A stretch of 26,958 bases of DNA from JBOFCO01 sp051646105 (GTDB lineage Bacteria > Pseudomonadota > Alphaproteobacteria > Rhodobacterales > Rhodobacteraceae), in the NCBI GenBank assembly GCA_051646105.1, contig JBOFCO010000109.1, positions 1-26,958 on the forward strand, read 5' to 3'. Numbering within the stretch: position 1 is the stretch's first letter; each line of letters begins with the position of its first letter. Under the pieces are notes generated by a model. The model had not been told where the DNA came from and did no database searches. It saw only the letters and a program-made list of their open reading frames with translations. Both the position numbers and the translations under genes were made by a program. Shown piece after piece: positions 22,276-26,958 of this stretch.

Positions 22276-22464
22276 ATGACGAGTTACATTCAAAACACCA
22301 TATTGCTTGGTGTCGTCGCCATGATCGCTTGGATATTCTGGAACGTGATCCGACCAAAGAAAGATGGCCCAAAACGCGGCTCTTCCGGTGATGACGCAGC
22401 GGGCAGAAATCATACCCGGCCTGAGCGGAACGATGATGGTCATGCTGGCGGTGGTTTTGACTAA
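22276..22464 (+). CDS. Small single-helix membrane protein upstream of xseA
   Basis: A 62-residue protein, MTSYIQNTILLGVVAMIAW and onward. It has one membrane helix (about residues 6-25), a basic RPKKDGPKR stop-transfer segment and a hydrophilic Gly/Asp/His tail ending GGGFD. This predicts N-out, C-in insertion. I do not recognise the family. The ATG at 22276 has GGAGA 6 bases before it; an in-frame ATG at 22264 is possible but has a poorer site. The stop overlaps the xseA start (TAATG), so the pair is almost certainly translated together. The tail has a composition normal for this genome, which argues for a real gene. Confidence 0.75.
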   Translation: MTSYIQNTILLGVVAMIAWIFWNVIRPKKDGPKRGSSGDDAAGRNHTRPERNDDGHAGGGFD

Positions 22465-24065
22465 TGGACATTCTCGACGACGCCCCCCTACCGATGGGCA
22501 ACCAGCCCGAATACACCGTGTCGGAGCTTTCCGGTGCGGTGAAGCGGGTGATCGAGGGGGAATTCGGCCTTGTCAGGGTTCGGGGCGAAATCGGGCGCGT
22601 TTCCCGCCCTGCATCCGGGCATCTCTACTTCGACCTCAAGGATGCCAATGCCGTGCTGGGCGCGGTCAGTTGGCGCGGGCAGGCGGTGCGGCTGGCGGTG
22701 AAGCCGGAAGAGGGCATGGAGGTGATCGCCACCGGGCGGATGACCACCTTCCCCGGTTCGTCCAAGTATCAGTTGGTGGTAGAGGCGCTGGAACCGGCGG
22801 GCGTGGGCGCGCTGATGGCCATGCTGGAAAAGCGCCGCGCAACACTGGCCGCCGAAGGGCTGTTCGATGCGGCGCGGAAAAAGCCGATCCCGTATCTGCC
22901 CGGGGTGATCGGCGTTGTCACATCGCCCTCTGGCGCGGTGATCCGTGACATTTTGCACCGTCTGCGGGACCGTTTTCCAAGGCATGTGCTGATCTGGCCG
23001 GTGGCGGTTCAGGGGGAAAAATGTGCCCCCGAAGTCGCCGCCGCGATCCGCGGGTTCAACGCGCTGCCGGTGGGCGGGCCGGTGCCGCGCCCTGATCTGC
23101 TGATCGTGGCGCGCGGTGGCGGCAGTATGGAGGACCTGTGGGGGTTCAACGAGGAAATCGTGGTGCGCGCAGCCGCCGAAAGCCGCATCCCGCTGATTTC
23201 TGCCGTGGGTCATGAAACCGACACCACGCTGATCGACCATGCCGCCGATCTGCGCGCACCCACGCCGACGGCGGCGGCGGAACTGGCCGTGCCGGTGAGG
23301 ATCGACCTTGCCGTGGCGCTGGATGAACTGGGTGCACGGATGCTGCGGGCGGCAGGGCAGGCGCGGACCATGCGCCGCCAGCGGCTGACCGACCTTGCCC
23401 GCGCCTTGCCGCGGCCGGAGACGCTGGTGCAGGGGGCGGGGCAGCGGCTGGACCTTGCCAGTGAGCGCCTGACGCAGGCCCTGCGCGGGCAGGTGCAGCA
23501 CCGCCGCCTGCGTCTGACGGAAGCGACGGGCGGGCTGCGGGCCGGAACGCTGCTGGCGGGGCTTGGCGAACGCAGGCGGCATCTGGATCGGGTGCGCCTG
23601 ACCGAGGTGCTCGCGCTGCGGCTTGCCGACAGCAAACGCGGTGCGCAGGATACCGCGATGCGGTTGCGGCGTGCCGAACCGTTGCTGCCCCCCCGGCGCG
23701 ATGCCGTGAATCGGGTTGCCGATGCCATCTCCCCCGCCTTTCTGCGCTGGCTGGACCGACGGCGCGAAAGGCTGGAGGCCACGGATCGCCTGCGCGTCAC
23801 CCTGGGCTATGAGGCGACGCTGGATCGCGGATTTGCCCTGGTTCGTGCCGGAGGAAGTCCGGTGACGACACGCACCGCCGCCCTTGCCGGTGCCGCCGCC
23901 GGGCTGGAAGTGCAGTTCCGGGACGGGCGGCTGGCGGTTGCACCACTGGCGGGCGACGCCACGAGCGGCCCGTCGGCACCGGTGACACCGAAGCCGAAGG
24001 CGCGAAGCGGCGACGGAAACAGCGGCGGCGGAAATAGTGGCGGCGGGCAGGGCAGCCTGTTCTGA
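22464..24065 (+). CDS. xseA: Exodeoxyribonuclease VII large subunit
   Basis: A 533-residue catalytic subunit of exonuclease VII, which with XseB degrades single-stranded DNA from both ends. An N-terminal OB-fold (about 15-110, with VRVRGEIGRVSRPASGHLYF) binds DNA. The catalytic domain shows GVVTSPSGAVIRDILHRL, GGGSMEDLWGFNEEIV and SAVGHETDTTLIDHAADLRAPTPTAAAE. A long Arg/Leu/Ala-rich helical region (about 290-435) is where XseB packs. LGYEATLDRGFALVR is the family C-terminal motif. It ends with a Gly/Ser-rich tail finishing QGSLF, which resembles a clamp-binding peptide. No xseB is adjacent in the window. It starts inside the stop of the small membrane protein gene. Confidence 0.97.
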   Translation: MDILDDAPLPMGNQPEYTVSELSGAVKRVIEGEFGLVRVRGEIGRVSRPASGHLYFDLKDANAVLGAVSWRGQAVRLAVKPEEGMEVIATGRMTTFPGSSKYQLVVEALEPAGVGALMAMLEKRRATLAAEGLFDAARKKPIPYLPGVIGVVTSPSGAVIRDILHRLRDRFPRHVLIWPVAVQGEKCAPEVAAAIRGFNALPVGGPVPRPDLLIVARGGGSMEDLWGFNEEIVVRAAAESRIPLISAVGHETDTTLIDHAADLRAPTPTAAAELAVPVRIDLAVALDELGARMLRAAGQARTMRRQRLTDLARALPRPETLVQGAGQRLDLASERLTQALRGQVQHRRLRLTEATGGLRAGTLLAGLGERRRHLDRVRLTEVLALRLADSKRGAQDTAMRLRRAEPLLPPRRDAVNRVADAISPAFLRWLDRRRERLEATDRLRVTLGYEATLDRGFALVRAGGSPVTTRTAALAGAAAGLEVQFRDGRLAVAPLAGDATSGPSAPVTPKPKARSGDGNSGGGNSGGGQGSLF

Positions 24066-24067
24066 GT

Positions 24068-24103
24068 GGCACGGGACGGGGGATGGTTATACCGTCCCGT
24101 ACC
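24068..24103 (-). terminator. Hairpin between convergent xseA and aldehyde dehydrogenase genes
   Basis: ACGGGACGG (24071-24079) and CCGTCCCGT (24092-24100) are perfect 9-base arms with a 12-base loop. On the minus strand the stem extends to 12 pairs including one wobble. No T-run follows on either strand. It starts 2 bases after the xseA stop, so it may end xseA transcripts by another route. The remaining ~145 bases to 24250 show nothing I can name. Confidence 0.4.
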
Positions 24104-24249
24104 GACGACATTCCGGCGATGGAAAGGGTGAGTCTGGTGGCACCGTCAGGATATGGTCGCTTTGACGCGGCCAACAATTGATATCCGACCGAACAGCCTG
24201 CTGGCCATAGCTCACACATCAGCCGACAAGTGCCGAGACATGCCTCTTG

Positions 24250-25683
24250 CTATGCGTGCTTCACCATTACGTGGCGCAAGACGGAATAGTCCTCCAGCGC
24301 ATAGGCCGACAGATCCTTGCCATACCCTGACTGTTTCAGCCCGCCGTGCGGCATCTCGCTGACCAGCATGAAATGCGTGTTCACCCAGGTGCAGCCGTAA
24401 CGCAGGCGCGCAGCCGTCGACATGGCACGACCCACGTCGCGGGTCCAGACGGAGGAGGACAGGCCGTAATCGCTGTCATTCGCCCAGTCCACCGCCTGAT
24501 CGACATCCGAAAACGGCGTGATCGAAACCACCGGACCGAAGACTTCACGACGGACGATCTCATCGCTTTGTTTTGCGCCCGCCACCACTGTGGGGCGGTA
24601 ATAGAAACCGCCATTGCCCATGACCTCGCCGCCGGTGGTGATCTGGATATGGGCCTGCTCCCGTGCCCGGTTGACGAAACTCGCCACGCGGTCGCGTTGG
24701 CGAAGGGAAATCAGCGGGCCGATTTCATTGGTCGTATCGTCGTCGTTGGCCAGTTGGATCGAAGAAACGGCAGAGGACAGGTCGGCCACCAGATTGTCGT
24801 AGATTTTCCTGCCCGCATAGATGCGGCAGGCGGCGGTGCAGTCCTGCCCGGCATTGTAAAAGCCGAAGGCGCGCAGTCCTTCGACCACCGCCCCTACATC
24901 GGCATCGTCGAACACCACCACCGGGGCCTTGCCGCCCAGTTCCAGATGGGTGCGCTTGACCGACTTCGCCGCCGCATCCAGCATCTTCTTGCCCGTCGCC
25001 ACATCGCCCGTCAGCGAAATCATGTCGACGCCGGGATGGTTGATCAGATAGCTGCCCACTGTCTGCCCGCGGCCCGGCAAGATATTGACCACGCCTTTGG
25101 GCAGCACCTCTGCCAGCACATGCGCCAGCTTCAGCGCGGTCAGCGGTGTCTGTTCCGACGGCTTGAACACAACGGTGTTGCCCGCGCCGATGGCCGGGGC
25201 CAGTTTCCACGCCATCATCATCAGCGGATAGTTCCACGGCGCGATGGATGCGACCACGCCCACCGCATCGCGGCGGATCATCGAGGTGTGCCCGGCAAGG
25301 TATTCCCCGGCCACGACACCATGCTGGTTGCGCACCGCACCGGCAAAAAAGCGGAAGCAATCGACAATGGCGGGCATCTCGTCATTGCGCGCGGCATTGA
25401 TCGGCTTGCCGCAATTCAGCGCCTCGAGTGCGGCGAAGGCGTCGGCATCGGCTTCGATCCTGTCAGCGATCAGGTGCAGCGCGGCGGACCGTTCGGCGGG
25501 GGTGGTGCGCGACCAACCATCGAACGCGGCGCGGGCGGCGGCCACGGCGCGGTCCACCTGATCGGTGGACGCCTCCGGCAGGTCGAGGATCAGCGCCCCG
25601 GTGCGCGGGTTCAGCACCTGTTCTGCCGCTTCCTGCCCGGCCTCGAAGCGATCCCCGATCAGCAATTCGGTGGCGATTTTCAT
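24250..25683 (-). CDS. patD: Gamma-aminobutyraldehyde dehydrogenase
   Basis: A 477-residue NAD-dependent aldehyde dehydrogenase, of family length. It oxidises 4-aminobutanal, made from putrescine by a transaminase or oxidase, to GABA. Active-site residues are N151 (PWNYP), E248 (LELGGKAP) and the nucleophile C282 (NAGQDCTAACR). SLTGDVATGKKM in place of the more common SFTGST is typical of the PatD/YdcW group, as is HGGLKQSGYGKDLSAYALEDY near the end. The ATG at 25683 has AAGGGAG just upstream. It lies 40 bases after two polyamine-type ABC permease genes on the same strand, the same order as E. coli ydcUVW, which supports the substrate. Betaine-aldehyde-type activity is the main alternative. 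Confidence 0.9.
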   Translation of the reverse strand: MKIATELLIGDRFEAGQEAAEQVLNPRTGALILDLPEASTDQVDRAVAAARAAFDGWSRTTPAERSAALHLIADRIEADADAFAALEALNCGKPINAARNDEMPAIVDCFRFFAGAVRNQHGVVAGEYLAGHTSMIRRDAVGVVASIAPWNYPLMMMAWKLAPAIGAGNTVVFKPSEQTPLTALKLAHVLAEVLPKGVVNILPGRGQTVGSYLINHPGVDMISLTGDVATGKKMLDAAAKSVKRTHLELGGKAPVVVFDDADVGAVVEGLRAFGFYNAGQDCTAACRIYAGRKIYDNLVADLSSAVSSIQLANDDDTTNEIGPLISLRQRDRVASFVNRAREQAHIQITTGGEVMGNGGFYYRPTVVAGAKQSDEIVRREVFGPVVSITPFSDVDQAVDWANDSDYGLSSSVWTRDVGRAMSTAARLRYGCTWVNTHFMLVSEMPHGGLKQSGYGKDLSAYALEDYSVLRHVMVKHA

Positions 25684-25723
25684 GGGAGTCTCCCTTTCAT
25701 TGTCGGGCTTTCATTTTCGGCGC

Positions 25724-26536
25724 TCACTTTCCGGCACCGGCGGTCTCGTCCCCGCCGCGCGTCAGGTAATAGGCCGCAAGGATCGGCAGCACCGTCGCCG
25801 CAAACACGACGATGGCGACAACATTTGTCACCGGCCGCTGACGGGGCCGGACCAGTTCATTCAGCATCCAGATCGGCAGTGTGGACTGTTGCCCGGCGGT
25901 AAAGGTGGTCACGATCACCTCGTCAAAGCTGAGGGCAAAGGCCAGCATCCCGCCCGCAAGAAGCGCGGAACCGAGGTTGGGCAGCACCACATGACGAAAG
26001 GTCTGGAAGCCCGTCGCGCCAAGATCGGCAGAAGCCTCCATCATCGCGCCGCCCAGACGGCGGAAGCGTGCGATGGCATTGTTATAAACAATGACGATGC
26101 AAAAGGTGGCGTGACCCAGAACGATGGTCCATGTCGAAAACGGAATATCCATCAGTGCAAAGGCCGACCGCAGCGACATGCCGGTGATGATGCCGGGCAG
26201 CGCGATGGGCAGTACCACCAGCAATGATATGCTGTCCCGCCCGAAGAATTTCGCCCGCGCCATCGCGGCGGCGCAAAGCGTGCCCAGCACCAGCGCCATC
26301 GCGGTCGATATCGCGGCAACCTTCAGCGACAGATACAGCGGCGGCCAGATGTCGGGCCGCTCGAACCAGGCAACGGGAAACCATTTCAGCGTCAGCCCCG
26401 GTGGCGGGAACTGATAGCTGCGTTCTTCGGTGGTGAAGGCATAAAGGAAGATCAGCAAGATCGGCACATGCAGGAACAGCAGCCCGCCAAGGGCCGCCAG
26501 CCGGAGCATCCACGGGGCGCGGGCGTCAGAGCGCAT
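25724..26536 (-). CDS. Polyamine-type ABC transporter permease (PotC/YdcV-like)
   Basis: A 270-residue inner-membrane protein with about six hydrophobic segments. The ABC permease EAA loop reads MEASADLGATGFQTFRHVVLPNLGSALLAG, where the ATPase docks (written here as one continuous loop around residues 180-210). FALSFDEVIVTTFTAG is typical of the PotC/YdcV subfamily of spermidine/putrescine importers. The ATG at 26536 lies 11 bases inside the upstream permease gene, so the two are translationally coupled. The frame is open to 26710, but that part overlaps the upstream permease. With the adjacent dehydrogenase it suggests import and breakdown of putrescine or a related polyamine. Confidence 0.92.
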   Translation of the reverse strand: MRSDARAPWMLRLAALGGLLFLHVPILLIFLYAFTTEERSYQFPPPGLTLKWFPVAWFERPDIWPPLYLSLKVAAISTAMALVLGTLCAAAMARAKFFGRDSISLLVVLPIALPGIITGMSLRSAFALMDIPFSTWTIVLGHATFCIVIVYNNAIARFRRLGGAMMEASADLGATGFQTFRHVVLPNLGSALLAGGMLAFALSFDEVIVTTFTAGQQSTLPIWMLNELVRPRQRPVTNVVAIVVFAATVLPILAAYYLTRGGDETAGAGK

Positions 26537-26958
26537 CGAAAGCCCCCATCCGCCGCGCGACCCACAGATAGACCAGCATGATGACGATGGGCACCACGGC
26601 AAAGGCGGCGGCCAGCGGTATGTTCCCCGCCGTGCCTTGCAACGAATAGACCGTCTGCCCGATGAAAAACCGCGATGAACCGATGATCTGGGGAATGATG
26701 TAATCCCCAAGAGTCAGCGAGAAGGTAAAGATCGATCCGGCAATCACCCCCGGCAGCGCCAGCGGCAGAACTACCCGCCAGAAGGTCTGGCGTGGCGCGG
26801 CGCCAAGATCGGCTGAAGCCTCCAGCAGCGACTGCGGCACTCGTTCCAGAGATGCCTGCATCGGCAGGATCATATAGGGCAGCCAGACATAGACGAATAC
26901 GGTGAAGGTGCCGATATAGCTGGTCGACAGTGAATTGCCCCCGATCACCGGCAGCGCC
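26526..26958 (-). CDS. Polyamine-type ABC transporter permease (PotB/YdcU-like), C-terminal part
   Basis: The frame runs from the window edge to a TGA stop at 26528-26526, giving about 143 C-terminal residues. Hydrophobic segments and the EAA loop LLEASADLGAAPRQTFWRVV are clear, followed by FTFSLTLGDYIIPQIIG, typical of PotB/YdcU permeases. It pairs with the downstream permease as the two membrane halves of one importer. The ATPase and binding-protein genes, if organised as in E. coli ydcST, would lie just outside the window. The missing N-terminus is due only to the window edge. Confidence 0.92.
   Translation of the reverse strand, partial: ALPVIGGNSLSTSYIGTFTVFVYVWLPYMILPMQASLERVPQSLLEASADLGAAPRQTFWRVVLPLALPGVIAGSIFTFSLTLGDYIIPQIIGSSRFFIGQTVYSLQGTAGNIPLAAAFAVVPIVIMLVYLWVARRMGAFDAL

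Noticed and set aside
24104..24249. Possible small gene between xseA and the aldehyde dehydrogenase
   Set aside because: The only plus-strand frame (from 24153) runs into the dehydrogenase gene, lacks a ribosome site and shows no recognisable protein.
24346..25902. Plus-strand open frame of over 500 codons opposite the aldehyde dehydrogenase
   Set aside because: Composition is His/Arg/Gln-rich as expected for the reverse of a GC-rich gene; it runs through two real genes.

Overview
The window reads as chromosomal DNA of an alphaproteobacterium of the order Rhodobacterales (Paracoccus/Rhodobacter-like). The grounds are high GC with GC-rich third codon positions, gene neighbourhoods and small families I associate with that order (DUF6524 next to secG-pyrG, DUF2842 after purA, gor near hflK-hflC-degP), and one exact match to the alphaproteobacterial CtrA box. 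Nearly all of it is ordinary core genome. I see no tRNA, rRNA, CRISPR array, insertion sequence, phage gene or attachment site, and no gene-free stretch longer than about 200 bases.

Layout. 1-281: 3' end of an Anbu/proteasome-type protease (+), convergent with the minus-strand group DUF6524 - secG - pyrG (3053-403). Divergent from that group, purA and a DUF2842 membrane protein run on the plus strand (3195-4764). They converge with a large, very acidic, unrecognised 867-residue protein on the minus strand (7385-4782), whose terminator lies inside the DUF2842 gene. thiN (+, 7524-8219) overlaps the 3' end of an EamA-type exporter (-). The exporter follows sdaA and a glutathione S-transferase on the minus strand (11333-8134).

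From 11475 the plus strand carries a secreted EF-hand protein, rpiA, gor, hflK-hflC and a DegP-type periplasmic protease. A strong intrinsic terminator follows hflC. On the minus strand come a translationally coupled lipoprotein and HD-domain hydrolase (19553-18331). On the plus strand follow an adrenodoxin-type ferredoxin and an exported FG-GAP protein, also coupled. purD (-) is divergent from a 62-residue membrane protein coupled to xseA (+). The window ends in a minus-strand polyamine locus: a partial permease, a second permease and gamma-aminobutyraldehyde dehydrogenase, in the same order as E. coli ydcU-ydcV-ydcW(patD).

Themes. Nucleotide biosynthesis (pyrG, purA, purD), membrane and envelope protein quality control (secG, hflKC, degP, Anbu), glutathione and redox metabolism (GST, gor, ferredoxin) and polyamine use. 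No clearly new multi-gene system is visible. The observations most worth a second look are the CtrA box, the inverted repeat on the purD promoter, the acidic 867-residue protein, the possible clamp-binding tail of XseA, and the cluster of inverted repeats between hflC and degP.
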